Assembly (NCBI GenBank): GCA_049724395.1
Contig: JAUGWO010000213.1
Span: 1 to 29,549, forward strand
DNA from: Spongospora subterranea f. sp. subterranea
Lineage: Eukaryota; Endomyxa: Phytomyxea; Phytomyxea; Plasmodiophorida
Direction: 5' to 3'
DNA: 29,549 nucleotides
The position numbers were made by a program, and so were the translations under genes. Positions 9,322 to 20,514 of the stretch are shown here, piece by piece (position 1 is the first letter of the stretch; every line of letters starts with the position of its first letter). Under the pieces are notes generated by a model that had not been told where the DNA came from, ran no database searches, and saw only the letters and a list, made by a program, of their open reading frames with translations.

Positions 9322-10168
9322 ATGAAGTCCGAGAGGTCACGAGTTTCCTGGAATGAGGAACAGGACCGATGTTGGATTACCGAAATGGTTTTCCAGGTTC
9401 ACAACCTGGGAAGGCGAGCTCAATCGGGTTTTAAGCGCGGGACGCTGCTGCCCAGAAGCTGAATGCGGAATTTAGAGTTCTTTACGATCGAGACCATTTG
9501 AAATCCCGATCCATCCAGGTTTTTTGATCTTGTTTGACTTTAAAATAGCCATTTGACAAGGGAACGCATTTTATAGTTAGAAAGAGATTTTGATGTGGTT
9601 CGAACAGTCAAGAATCTCAGTGGCTTCGGCTGGGATTCTACACGACATATTGCGTCTGCTTCCGACGCTGTATGGGAAGATTATATTCACGTATTCAGAC
9701 CTCATTGATGCTGCATTTAATTTATTTGCTGTGTTTCAGAATCATCCCAAGGCCAAGAAATGGAAAACCACGACGTTTCCTTTGTTTCCGTTGCTGGAAC
9801 AATTGTTTGAAGGGACTATTGTTGTGGGGCACTTTGCGTGCTCGTCGTCGGATGCGACATTGATTGCTCAAAAAACTTTCGACAACTTTTCTGACGACGA
9901 CTTGACGGAGGATTGTAAACTAGAGGTTGGACAAGTCCCACCCATTGATTTCACCAGTCCATCGTCTGAACTGACGGGCAATCGCAAGAAGAGAATCCGG
10001 GAAAACGGGACTACTCGGCTCGCCAATACTTTGACTGAAATGAACCGTATCAACGAAAAAGGGTACGATATGCTGGCTCAGCAGATTCGGAACGCAGACG
10101 GCGCCGATGCTGCAGTGACCTCGCCCGAGCTTGCTGTTGATGTCATCGAATCTCTGGAGTTGGAATGA
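9322..10168 (+). pseudogene. Myb/SANT-like Harbinger partner gene, frameshifted
   Basis: Exons 9322-9518, 9577-9690 and 9740-10168. The first two give a Myb/SANT-like DNA-binding domain: WNEEQDRCWITEM, GRRAQSGFKR, KLNAEFRVLYDRDHLKSR, then across intron 1 LERDFDVVRTVKNLSGFGWD, and across intron 2 NHPKAKKWKTTTFPLF. This is the layout of the domain found in Harbinger-encoded partner proteins, which bring the transposase to DNA and into the nucleus. Introns are 58 and 49 bases with GT and AG ends and preserve phase. One base is missing after GFKR (near 9438), and relative to the foldback copy five bases are missing at about 10167, which makes an early stop. A basic NRKKRIRE stretch near residue 165 could be a nuclear signal. 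The gene is not functional as given. Confidence 0.75.
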
Positions 10169-10782
10169 AAAAGTCCAGGCTTTCGACGTCATTTTGGATC
10201 CAGCAAAGGCGAACCTTTTTTTCAGGATGAAATCGCCATTGCAATTACTATGGATACGGAATCAAATCTGCCCCGAAAATACATTTTAATGCTGTAAAAG
10301 ATTTTGTTGATAATCCAGTTACATTCTACTTGCGGTTTGGTCTCGTTTCAATTTGGCATGTGATGATTCACGATGTGGGTTGGCTTCAGAAATATCTTTT
10401 ACAGCATTAAAGTGTATTTTCGGGGCAGATTTGATTCCGTATCCATAGTAATTGCAATGGCGATTTCATCCAAAAAAAAGGCTTCGCCTTTGCTGGATCC
10501 AAAATGACGTCGAAAGCCTGGACTTTTTCATGGTCTTCCAACTCCAGAGATTCGATGACATCAACAGCAAGCTCGGGCGAGGTCACTGCAGCATCCGCGC
10601 CGTCTGCGTTCCGAATCTGCTGAGCCAGCATATCGTACCCTTTTTCGTTGATACGGTTCATGTCAGTCAAAGTATTGGCGAGCCGAGTAGTCCCGTTTTC
10701 CCGGATTCTCTTCTTGCGATTGCCCGTCAGTTCAGACGATGGACTGGTGAAATCAATGGGTGGGACTTGTCCAACCTCTAGT
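9919..10782. repeat. Foldback inverted duplication of the Harbinger gene 3' half
   Basis: Left arm 9919-10302 and right arm 10394-10782 are reverse complements with only a few substitutions (roughly 2 percent by eye) and a five-base indel that accounts for the arm length difference (384 versus 389). The spacer is 91 bases. Nothing upstream of 9919 is included in the right arm. The divergence argues against a simple sequencing hairpin artefact. In single strand it would form a very long stem. Confidence 0.92.
10394..10782 (-). pseudogene. Inverted 3' fragment of the Myb/SANT-like gene
   Basis: Right arm of the foldback. Open on the minus strand through the C-terminal half of the partner protein. 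It preserves five bases missing from the left arm, so this copy reads on past LELE into DHEKVQAFDVILDP and to a stop beyond PENTL. It therefore shows the more ancestral C-terminus. It lacks the DNA-binding domain and any start. Confidence 0.8.
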
Positions 10783-10846
10783 AAACTGTGGCAACGAAGC
10801 AAACGTTAGTGGGAAAGTGTACGAACCAACTGATCGGTACCAATAT

Positions 10847-11745
10847 GGTCACCGCCGTTATGCTGAAGATGGTTGGCGAGAAGGCGGACAGGTTGCCCAA
10901 CCCTCTCGTCGTGATTCCCTTTGTGGTGACGTCACTGCTCCACCTCGAGTCCAACCCTGCCATGGAATTGTTGAACTGCTCTTTCGCTGCGATTTCCGTT
11001 TACGGTTTGTGAAGAGAAAGCGATGAACACGTCGCAATCTGTGATGATTGCTGCAGGAGGTGCTGATTCCTCTTGTGAGATAACTCTCTGATCACGGTTC
11101 AAAAAGTGGCCGAGCACAAGTCCATTTCAAAAACACCTCGAAACCAAATCCGATATCAGTACAATTTATCAATCTATTACCCGAATTTCCACTTTCTTCG
11201 CTCACGTACCTTCCCACCAATAATATGATCGTTGTTCAATTGACAGAAGATCTTCGATAATCTTGTTGGGATCACCAGTTTCTGCCGTCCAACGCGTTTT
11301 GCGTCTGTTGCGATATAAATATCCACCGATGGACTTTGCAAATTCGATGAGATCCGAATCGAAAAACGCCATCTGTTCCGACGCCTTTCATGAGATTGAA
11401 TCTATGAGCAACCTCGGTGGCTGAAACAGTGACAGTTCCAATAAATCCCTGCACGCGATGCAGAGAGAAAGAGATATCAATTAGGTTTGGGCCTTCATCT
11501 TGATATCCCTTGTTTTCCTGCCTTGACCTCGTGATGAGGTCGCCAAGGATGGTGATGGACCGCTGCTTTTACAAAGTCGAAATCGCAGAGGGAAGCTGCT
11601 TTTGGGTGTGGCGCTTTCATAAATTTCCCAATATATCAAAATTGCAGTCGGGGATTTCTAAGGAATATCGCATAATGGAGGAATTTAGGGAGTGATAACA
11701 CCAATGAAACACATCTTCGAACCATTGAGGAACAGTGGGTCTCCT
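10847..11745 (+). repeat. X block (distal part), middle copy
   Basis: Matches the reverse complement of 21893-22679 at high identity. Both edges are sharp: near TATGGTCACCGCC on the left and GTGGGTCTCCT on the right. This copy carries two segments of about 75 and 37 bases (near 11050-11125 and 11187-11222) that the other copy lacks. Both copies share an open phase with EKADRLPNPLVVIP, SLLHLESNPAMEL and FAAISVYGL, which looks like real protein with a hydrophobic patch, but the phase is not kept throughout. Product unrecognised. Confidence 0.85.
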
Positions 11746-12557
11746 GTTGGTCGTGACCAAATATCACCACGAATCGTACCAGGCAACATTCATCGTCACC
11801 AGATCGGCCCCAATCGGGATTATCACAAACGATGTTCCCGTCCCTGTCAACGTCCGGCGTGATTTGCAATTGTCATGGAATTCGTAAATATTCTTGACGT
11901 TTTTGACTGCTCCCAATAACAAGGAGCAAATTGATTTTCAAAGACAACTCTGGATGTGCATCGTGCATCGTCTATCCCCTGGTTCGATTATCGTCTCAAG
12001 AAACGAACCTCTTCAGAAAACTGTGTTTCGTTTACATCGGAAATGACGGAGAGTGAGACGATATGGTGAGAAACCTCAGGATTTGTTCATATCAATGATC
12101 TCAACCATGTCCCACAAATGTCAGTATTATCTCTCCGATCTCATCACCTCATCTCAGGATTTGTTCCTATCCCGTTCCACTTTCCACGATGTAATACCGA
12201 TAAAACACGAATTAGGTAAATCATACAAACGAAAGTTTCAATCTTTGCCAAAATCTATATGTCGCACTGTTTTTTTTTGATGAAATTCCAACGATCACGA
12301 ATGATACGAAACTCGAGCAGCATGTTTGTTATTTAGTCGGTTCATCGAAAGGTGTTGGCGAACAGTGAATTGATATGACGACGAACTGACAGCTAAACCG
12401 TAGAAGCTGTTCAACAACAGTTTGGCCATTATTGATTCAGATGCACATTTGATTGAAAAATGATTCGTTGTTGGCACCAGTACACACCTTCACGGTGTTT
12501 GGTTAAGAGGCGGCGGCGGAGCTCTGCCGTAAAACATCAATTGAAGGCGCCTACGCG
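11746..12557. other. Region upstream of RFC5, no supported gene
   Basis: After the X edge there is a minus-strand open phase (11869 down to about 11745; MQITPDVDRDGNIVCDNPD) that ends at the repeat edge and is unrecognised. The rest to 12557 is AT-rich and must hold the RFC5 promoter; no clear TATA box stands out. An ATG at 12460 opens a frame that runs into RFC5 exon 1 in the wrong phase for the VEKYRP box. Confidence 0.35.
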
Positions 12558-14965
12558 ATGGTTGGCGGCGGGAAGGGAGAGCTGGGGACATGCACTCTGC
12601 CGTTGGTCGAGAAATATCGCCCCCGCCCAGCTGGACGAGATCATCTCCCAGGGCAATATCGTCAACACGCTGACCAGGCTGATCGATGAGCAGCGTCTGC
12701 CCCATCTGCTATTCTATGGCCCTCCTGGTGGAGATAACACACTCACCCACTCAGACAATTGACAGACAGACAGACACGCATATGTAACATCACCATTTAC
12801 GTTTTACCTTAACGTTGCACTCACCTCCGTTCGGTTTATGTATCGTATACCGACAGACCAACGCTACATTCACCCGTATTGTCAACGCGTTTATCAGCAT
12901 GACCATGTTATATACAACTGACAATGTACCGAACTTTTCCATCTGAACTCTGTTTTCTTCCCAATCCTGGCGACATGGCGTTAGGTCGTCGTTTTTCTCA
13001 TGCTGTTCAATGGTTGTTGGTGTAGCGCCACATGATTTTCCCGGTTGATTTTTGCAATTTTCGGTCGAGCGTTATCTGTTTTCACCAATGACCACCGCCA
13101 TCAATACATGTCAAGCTTACCATGATTTGTGCCCCAGGTACAGGAAAGACGTCGACGATCTTGGCGTGTGCTCGCCGTATGTTCGGCGCTCAACGGATGT
13201 CGTCGATGATGTTGGAGCTGAACGCCAGTGACGATCGGGGGATTGACGTAGTGCGGAACCAGATCAAGACGTTCGCCTCGACTCAACAAATATTTTCCAA
13301 TGGTGTTAAACTCGTCGTTCTTGATGAGGTTCGTGCCAAAACCTGTTTCATCGTACTTATTTTTCCGCCATGGTTGTTTTTAGTGTTGTTTTTCTGTTAA
13401 TCAGGTTCATGTTCATTCACTCAAATGTGTTTTGCATTTTCATCCCGAGTTTAATTGGATTGAAATGTTTTGGGGTGCAACTAAGCGATACACGCGCAAA
13501 CACTGCACCTATCGCCATGGTTATCAACATTCTATGATGTAATTTGTTTTTTTGCAATGGAGTTGCGCCATATACTTCAAACTTCTTTGCCAACGTTGAA
13601 GGTACGCTTTTTGTGGGCGTGATAGGTTGATGCCATGACGTCGGCGGCTCAGTTCGCTTTACGCCGTATTATTGAGAAATACACACGAACGACGCGGTTG
13701 GATTTTCTATCTTTCTTCTGGTTGCTGCTGATGTTCCCGGTTCAGGTTCTGTCTAATTGCTAACTACACCAACAAAATCATTCCCGCATTACAGTCCCGT
13801 TGCACACGATTCAGGTAAGCAATTTTCATCAAAAATTGAATTGAACTCTCGCCTGATGATTGCATTTCTTTGACATCTTCTTGTTTCATCAACTTCGTTC
13901 GGGTTTTTTGAAGAAGATGCTCAGGTTTGCGCCATTATCAATTGCCGAAGCGACCAAGAAGGCTGTGTCGATTGCCGAGCTGGAGCGGATCGATCTAACA
14001 CAGGATGGGGTGGGAGCGATCATGGAGTTGGCCAACGGCGATATGCGGAAGGTTCTCAACATGCTGCAGACGGTCAATGCGGCGTATGGCCAAGTCAATG
14101 GCGACAACGTCCATACCTGTACTGGCACTCCACGACCAATTGACATTGAGGAATCGCTATCTCACTTACTCAATTCGCCATTCGGTAATATTCAGTATAC
14201 TAGCTTGAGGGCATTTTTTTTCTTTCTGTGTTTTGCGCTGTCTTCGGAAAAATTTGTTTTTCTAAACCTACTTGTCAAGTGTATGAGATGTGTGCCTGAT
14301 TTTGCTTTTAAAAGAGTTTTTGGATTCGGTTATCAGCGTAATTTCGCAACAACAACTATTTTTTGTGTAGGAAGTTCAAGTTCATAAACTATGTCGAGAT
14401 CGCCTTTCTGCGGTGTCATTGTCTACTTGTTGTTGTTTTTTTACTTTCTAATGAATTAGATGTCTACTTTTCCACCATCATCTCCGGTTACTTTTTGAGA
14501 GGATTTTAAACTCGACGCTGGTTCTTCAAAAACTTTTTGAGTGGCTTTGAGTTTCATCGAGTTCTGTAATCACATTCAAGTTCCTTATAGATTTCCGTTA
14601 ACTGTTCTGCTTCCTCGCATTTTCCATCTTCGTCATCGCATGTCAGCCCAGTTTCTCTACCGGCTCAAATCTGATTGATGTTGGCTTCAGGTGAGGCATG
14701 TGCTGCCTTATCGCAGCTGATGAACGCCCGAGGATTGTGCCTATCTGACATCGTAACCCGTCTGGTCCCACTGGTCTGCGCTGTCGACGATCTGCCGGCG
14801 GGCGTCTTGGCGTTCGCCGTTTCTCAGCTGGCCGATCTGGAATACCGCCTATCCTCCGAAACTTGCGAAAGGATTCAACTGGTTGCTTTAGTTTCAATTT
14901 TCCTCATGGTTCGTGATAGGACAGTTCATCATTACGCTGCTGCTGAAGCCGCCGCTGCACAATAA
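12558..14965 (+). CDS. RFC5: Replication factor C small subunit 5 (yeast Rfc3), one surplus base in exon 1
   Basis: Exons 12558-12727, 13138-13328, 13626-13696, 13746-13814, 13925-14184 and 14691-14965, all with GT-AG introns (410, 297, 49, 110 and 506 bases) that keep phase. The product would be 344 residues, as expected for this subunit. Motifs: LPLVEKYRP (14-22), Walker A GPPGTGKTS (54-62), [10 protein letters not shown], Walker B VVLDE (116-120), sensor-1 region [12 protein letters not shown], the SRC motif (161-163), [17 protein letters not shown], and a C-terminal ADLEYRLS helix region. VHTCTG and the closing ERIQL stretch point to RFC5/Rfc3 rather than other RFC subunits. RFC is the clamp loader that opens PCNA and places it on primer ends in the nucleus. 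Oddity: the C run at about 12620 in the YRP codons has one base too many; with four instead of five C the whole chain is in phase. Either a consensus error or a real break. Confidence 0.92.
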
Positions 14966-15873
14966 ATCGTTTCAGTGTTTCTTTAGTTTGTTGTAAGACA
15001 GCATTTCGTCGTCCGTGCGTTTTACCCCCTCACACGTCGGAAACCTGAAGTCGCCCTTCGACTGATATTTAGAAAATGTTCCCTTTGGGTGCGTTTATTC
15101 AGCGCTTAATGTACCGTATTTCATTTCAGATTTTAAAGTCAGCAAGTGTGTGGACTTCTCAGTTCTGACGGGAGGAACAGCTAGGGAACCGGATAGTGTC
15201 GAAACTTTTTGATTCTTTGGCATGACGTGAGAATCGATTTCCTGATCGTAGAAAATAACGATTCGTAAATATCGGTGGCCGTTTGGGATTGTTTTATGGT
15301 TGGTTTCGCGGCGAAAGGATGAGCGACTCTGATTGTCCATGGCGATCGAGTACGATGAAGCGAAAAAACACGTTTATACTGCGTTGATGCATTTTCGAGG
15401 ACATTTATTGATATGCTGATTGTGCACTCAGTTCAACACTCGTAGGCCCAGAAGCGAATCTGCAAATTTTTGGCTGGGCGCAAGCACGTTGGCTATCGAA
15501 ATCGCTCATGTATCACTGTGTATTCTGCAGAGGGTTACCTATTGGGTTTCATTACAGTTCGGCTTTAAGAAACCAGTACAATTCAAAAAAACGTTTTTCC
15601 AAATAATCCAGGTTGAGCATGTTTTTTTTAATGTAATAAACAAGTAAGAACAAGATCTTTCTGAGAACCCCTTTAGCCCAGAAATTTCCAGTGGCAAATC
15701 TGATAAATCAGTTTAGATTGGGAGTTGTTGTTCAACGGACAACCAGAGAAGATAAACGAGCCAGGCTGGAACTTTGCACTTGTGTGGCGATATGACCGAC
15801 GGACTTATGGCCATTTGCCTAAAGTGCGGGGCGAGTCCTAAGCCAGTAATTATGGTCATAAGGTCATGGCGCT
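14966..15873. other. RFC5-SHPRH intergenic region
   Basis: About 900 bases that must contain the RFC5 3' end and the SHPRH promoter. One minus-strand ATG frame of 81 codons is noted separately. A short plus frame starts at 15340 (MAIEYDEAKKHV) head to head with it. T-rich stretches are present. No repeat shared with the flanking arrays was noticed. Confidence 0.4.
15095..15340 (-). CDS. Hypothetical small protein, 81 codons
   Basis: ATG-initiated open frame (MDNQSRSSFRRE...) ending in LSAE, polar and basic near the N-terminus, with no signal peptide or motif recognised. It lies between two conserved plus-strand genes, on the opposite strand. Size and lack of a family make a chance frame quite possible. 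Confidence 0.2.
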   Translation of the reverse strand: MDNQSRSSFRRETNHKTIPNGHRYLRIVIFYDQEIDSHVMPKNQKVSTLSGSLAVPPVRTEKSTHLLTLKSEMKYGTLSAE

Positions 15874-18800
15874 ATGACCACGCCCGACGATACGTTGCAG
15901 GCGTCCCTGGCTCAAACGCGGCGCAACCATGGCCGACTGCTGGCGATATTGGGCAAGGAACGGGTCGAGATCGGGATCACCGAGCCTCTGCAGCGACAGC
16001 TGATGACGGCCGACGAACTCCAGCGGAGAAATATCGAAATCCGCGCGCGACTTCTAGAAATCGACATCGACATGCTGAACGACGAAAGTGTTGACGACGA
16101 CGAAGTTGATGATCTGCTAGAGGAGTCTGATGCGATCGAAGAGCAGTTGGAAGAGCAATTCAGCATGATCGGCGGGGGCAGGATTTGGGTTGAGGCCTTC
16201 ATGCATGAGGCGGCAGAGCTGGGCAGGTACGCGGCCTCGTGTTATGACAGACAGACAGTGGGGGCGCGACCCTGTCCAACGTCATGGATGCAACGGTTTG
16301 AGGAGGCCGCTGCGTCTCGATCTGACATGGGGGCGGTTTGGAATCGGGGGGTTTTGGGCCAAGTTCGATCGCAATATGAAGAACGGGAGAATTGCGGCCG
16401 GGAACGTTCCGCAAAGCGTAGGCGGAAGTCGCAGGCGCCCGTGAAAAATATAGTCGAAGATTTTTCTTGGGAAATCGGATGCGTTTGGATTCGCTTGCGC
16501 GGGGAGTCGCTGCCGCCAGCTGGACCTGTTAATGCCGATATAGGTTCTCGTCGTCTCGTTCTAGAATGCGAAGGAGAACTGTACGCGTTCGACGCCAACG
16601 CCAACGAAGACGAATCCTGGGGCGCCCAACGCCCTTTGGGCGCGCTTCACATAGTTTGTGCACACGGTTTAGCTCAGGTCGACACCAAGGTGTTCGTATC
16701 TTCATCGCTTTCGACGTTATTGGCTGTGGGTGTGAAGCTACAGCGTCGCGTTTGGAAATCGGTCGAAACCAGGAGTGTCGTCCGACGTGCTCTTCAAACA
16801 TTACTGCTGTGCTGTCAAGCTGGCCAATGCCCTCTGGATATGGACGAGTCCGTCTTCGACGACGAACTCGACGACGGCGAAACCCTGCTTGCCGATCGTT
16901 CAGTGGCGTCATTATACGATGCGATGTTGCCGCCAACGCCATCGCCCATGATCTCCATCCCGGACGATGTCCAGTCATGCCCTTCCCGTTATCAACTAGC
17001 GGCCGCCTACTGGATGGTCCAACGCGAGCAACTCGTAACGGAACATCCCGACCCGCAATACCAACGTTACATGATTGCGCCACCAGAAGGCCCCGCCGAT
17101 CACATTGTTTTCAACACAATCCGCGGTGCGTTTGCTCCATCTCTGCAACAGGTTCCCGTCACGTTCGTTCCGCGCGGCGGCATCCTTGCCGACCAGATGG
17201 GTTTGGGCAAAACCTTAGAATGCTTATTGGTTATCGTGGCCAACCGCCGCCCGGAATCGGAATGCGGCGTGCTGACAACGTGTGCTGATGACGGGTCGGT
17301 ACGCGAGTCGTGTGCCACGTCCCTGATTGTCGTCCCCAGCAATTTACTGGCGCAATGGCGTCGTGAGATCATGAAGCATTGTCCCAGTCTGCGGGTTGTG
17401 ACCTATTCCCCTGGGCCGCACGCCATCACCGCCAGCGACATGAAAGAGTCCGATATCGTTCTGACAACGTTTGGCGTTTTGCGCCAGGAGGTGAACTATT
17501 CCCGGCAAGTTCCGTACACACTTCGCCAACAGAAGGTCCATCATATTCCCACGACACCTTTACTAGAGCTGGAAGTTCGCCCGTCTGATCTGCGATGAGG
17601 CACAACAACTGGAATCGTCTGTCGCATCAACGGCGTTGATGGCCTTACGTATCGGGGCTAAATCCCGCTGGTGCGTAACTGGAACGCCGGTCGGTCGTCA
17701 TGGCCTCGACGATCTGCGCTCCTTGTTCGTCATGATCGGATACGATCCGTACACGGTTCGCCCCGTTTTCAACTCTCTATTGCAGGCGCCTTGGGACGCT
17801 GGACGCGCTGGCCCAATGCTATCCACTCTCAGGCGCGTGTTCTGGCGAAACAGCAAGGAATCGGTCGCAAGCGAACTCCACCTGCCGTCGGTGTCGATAC
17901 GGGATGTCCATTTGCGCTTCAACTCGGTTGAGTTCGAGTTCTATCGTCGACTGTTGAGTGAAACGCGCTGTCGCGTGCTGAATGGGCAAGAACAGACCGA
18001 CAGCGGCGCCGTGCTGTCGCGACACTTGGAACAGTTGCGCCAGGCGTGCTGTCATCCGATGCGAACAGCGGATTCCCTGGAAGCGCAGACCATGTCGCAA
18101 ATCTCGTCACGATTGTACCGTATTGCTGAAGACGAAGCTGCTGGTGCCGAACGGGAACTGTGTCGGGTTCTGAATCGTCTGGGTGCGTTTCGACTGGCGC
18201 AGGGTCTATACCGTCCGGCATGGGATGCGCTATGCTTGTCATGGTATATCGCCGAAAGCGGTGTAGAAGGCCCCAAACCTGATGCCCTACGCCCATTCCG
18301 CCTATTGACGTCATCAGCTATCGTGACCGTCAACACTCAACATCGTGTTTGGCGTCAGGTTTTTATTGGTGGACATCGATTCTCGGTTAATTAATCATTG
18401 CTTTATCTAGGTGCAAATTGTCAACATCAATTTATTGAAACGCGCCGGTAACGAGGTTCTTGTTCAATCTCGGCAGAATGCTGCCTTGTCGTTGAATGTA
18501 GAGGCCGGTGCGGAAGTCAACGACCGGCCTGACCATGAACAACTCCAAACTCAAGCCCTTCATAGCGAGAACAAAACAACAGGTGGGAACCATCTCGAGG
18601 TTTCAAAATGGTGAATGTGTTTCCAATAATTTTGTTCAGGTTGTGATGATCTTTCGGATCACTGCACTGGCATTGCAACGGCAACGACTAAGGACGATAT
18701 GGCCATTGGAGTTTTGTCCAACAACATCACCGGCGATACTATTGTCAAAAATCAGGGCTCAATCGAAGCTCTTGACGAGAGGGATTCCCAAGATCTGGAG

Positions 18801-20514
18801 GAATCATTAAAGCTGATTTCAGAACAGCATGTCGAGTACACGTCGGAGTTCCTGGAAGTCGCCCTAAAACGCTGTCAAGATCTCACCAACCTTATCCGAG
18901 ACTACACAACCCGCGTATACGATGTTCACATGGCGTCATGCGATCAGGACGCCATCTCGATCATCAACAAGGTGCGGTGCCTACCCGACGACCCATTGCC
19001 TCCCACCCTGATGTGTAAAGTCGCCAACCTGGAGCGTATTCACGCCACGGCACGCAGCCAATTAGACGCGCGCCTACAAGTGTTCGATGTGTGGAGGAGA
19101 GCGCGTGAAGTCGATGCGTTGATTTATCTGTGCCAGAGCCATCAAGGACGATTGAAACAATCCGTATTGCTGCAGATTGCGCCATCGGCCTCGCTGCCGT
19201 TCAAGACCATGTTGACGCGCGAGTCTGTCACGCTCAGGAAACTGTTGGCGGGAGCGGGCGACACGCTGGATGACGACGTCTCAGTCAAACTGGAAGAGGA
19301 ACGCATTCGCGTTAACAGCAGCCTGGTCGTGATGAAGATCACCAAAGAGATACAGAAGCTGCGTCATCGATTAGTTGACGCCGAGAGACAGCTACAGGAG
19401 TACCGCGAGGTCGAATTGGACGCCGATTCCGCCATTCCTACTTTACCGGACGACCCAGAGCCAGTTTTAACGTTTTTCCAAACGCAGATTGCCGAAGAAA
19501 CCGCTCGCGTCAATAATGCTTCCGGCCATATACGTTACTTGCGTTACCGGTTCAACGATACGGCCAACGCTGATGTCTGCGCCATCTGTCTGCAACATTT
19601 GAGCGAGCCGGTCGTCACGGTATGTTACCATACCTTTTGCCGAGCGTGTGTGCGTAACAGCGTCAATCGCAACGGTGGTGGCCGTTGCCCCGTCTGTCGC
19701 CATCCGCTGACGGCCTCGCAGCTGTACGTTGTCCGGAGCAACGATGACTCGTCAGCCAACGGCAGCAATCATCAGCACGATTCCCAACTACATGGTATGC
19801 TATCACGCCCTCTAACTGATGCTCAGCAACTCTCCTCCAAAATCTCTGCCGTCGTTCGTTCCGTTTTGGTATGCGGAATGATCTTTTTCGACTTCTTTCC
19901 GTTTTTCGCCTTTACACTTTTTTGTGCCCGATTCCACTGTTTATCAAAATTTTTTAACGTTTGTTGTTCGTCTGATTTACGTTCATATCCCGTTTTACCT
20001 TGTCCAACAATTCATGGTTTGCATTTAGTGGGCGTGTGATCAGTCGCCGTCGGTGAAGGTGCTGGTGTTCTCTCAGTTTCGACCGATTCTGGCGTTGATC
20101 AGTTCATCGCTAACTCAGCACCAGGTGAGACATCGTTCGTTGAGCGCCCTATCACAACGCCAACGCTCGGAGTCCATCGAACTGTTCCAGGATCCGGCTT
20201 CGGCCGATATTCGCGCTCTGCTCGTATCTTTACGCAGCGACGCGTCTGGTCTGACGCTTCACTCTGCCCAATTCGTCTTCATTGTCGAGCCGTCGCTAAA
20301 TCCGGCGATCGAAGATCAGGCAATTTCACGCGTCCACAGACGTGGGCAGACGCGTGATACGTTTGTGTTTCGGTATCTGATCGATGAAAGTGTCGAGCAG
20401 AAAATCGTGGATGTGCAGAGGCAGCGGCGCCTGTTGTACAGTAGCGATGCAAGCGAGACCAATCTGAAGGAGGATGTGTCTCTACCAGAATTAATCCATT
20501 GCCTTGATGGATAG
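15874..20514 (+). CDS. SHPRH: SHPRH-like SNF2 helicase and RING E3 ubiquitin ligase, one surplus base in exon 1
   Basis: Exons 15874-18358, 18411-18582, 18640-19868 and 20044-20514; GT-AG introns of 52, 57 and 175 bases keep phase, giving 1451 residues. The N-terminal coil is acidic. SNF2 half: GGILADQMGLGKT (Lys446), SLIVVPSNLLAQW, ICDEAQ box at 573-577, TGTPVGR. A long helical insert follows, then a C3HC4 RING (Cys1199 to Cys1238, CAICLQHL ... CYHTFCRAC ... CPVC), then the second helicase half with VLVFSQF, SDASGLTL and SRVHRRGQTR (from 1390). A RING between the helicase halves is the SHPRH/Irc20/Rad5 arrangement. Such ligases extend ubiquitin chains on PCNA at stalled forks. The linker histone-like and PHD modules of animal SHPRH were not seen. 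The frame slips by one surplus base near 17575-17585, just before the DEAQ box. It follows RFC5 head to tail. Confidence 0.92.

Larger units (their letters stand above)
9111..10302 (+). mobile_element. PIF/Harbinger-type DNA transposon remnant
   Basis: The left end starts GGGCGCGTCTGG directly after TAA (9108-9110), the three-base target preferred by PIF/Harbinger elements, and the insertion point is confirmed by the uninterrupted Y block at 1340. Inside are a hairpin-forming end region (CCACGC at 9126, GCGTGG at 9197) and a Myb/SANT-like gene of the kind that partners Harbinger transposases. No DDE transposase gene and no matching right end are found. The sequence instead turns back on itself in a foldback after 10302, so the right half has been lost or replaced. 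Confidence 0.7.

Noticed and set aside
12295-12477. Minus-strand phrase AKLLLNSFYGL resembling the conserved KLLLNSxYG motif of family B DNA polymerases, as in Polinton-type or plasmid polymerases
   Set aside because: Only about 15 residues fit, with no other polymerase motif on either side. It could be a tiny fossil of such an element or chance, and is not enough to annotate.
12728-13137. A separate gene within RFC5 intron 1
   Set aside because: No open frame of note; it is AT-rich, begins with GTGGAG and ends in CCCCAG, fitting an intron.
16529-17288. Long open frames of 184 and 240 codons on both strands within SHPRH
   Set aside because: They overlap the SNF2 coding exon; arginine-rich composition is typical of shadow frames of a GC-rich gene.
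18411-18614. Separate small gene after the SNF2 half
   Set aside because: It is an SHPRH exon; GT-AG borders at 18359-18410 and 18583-18639 keep phase on both sides.
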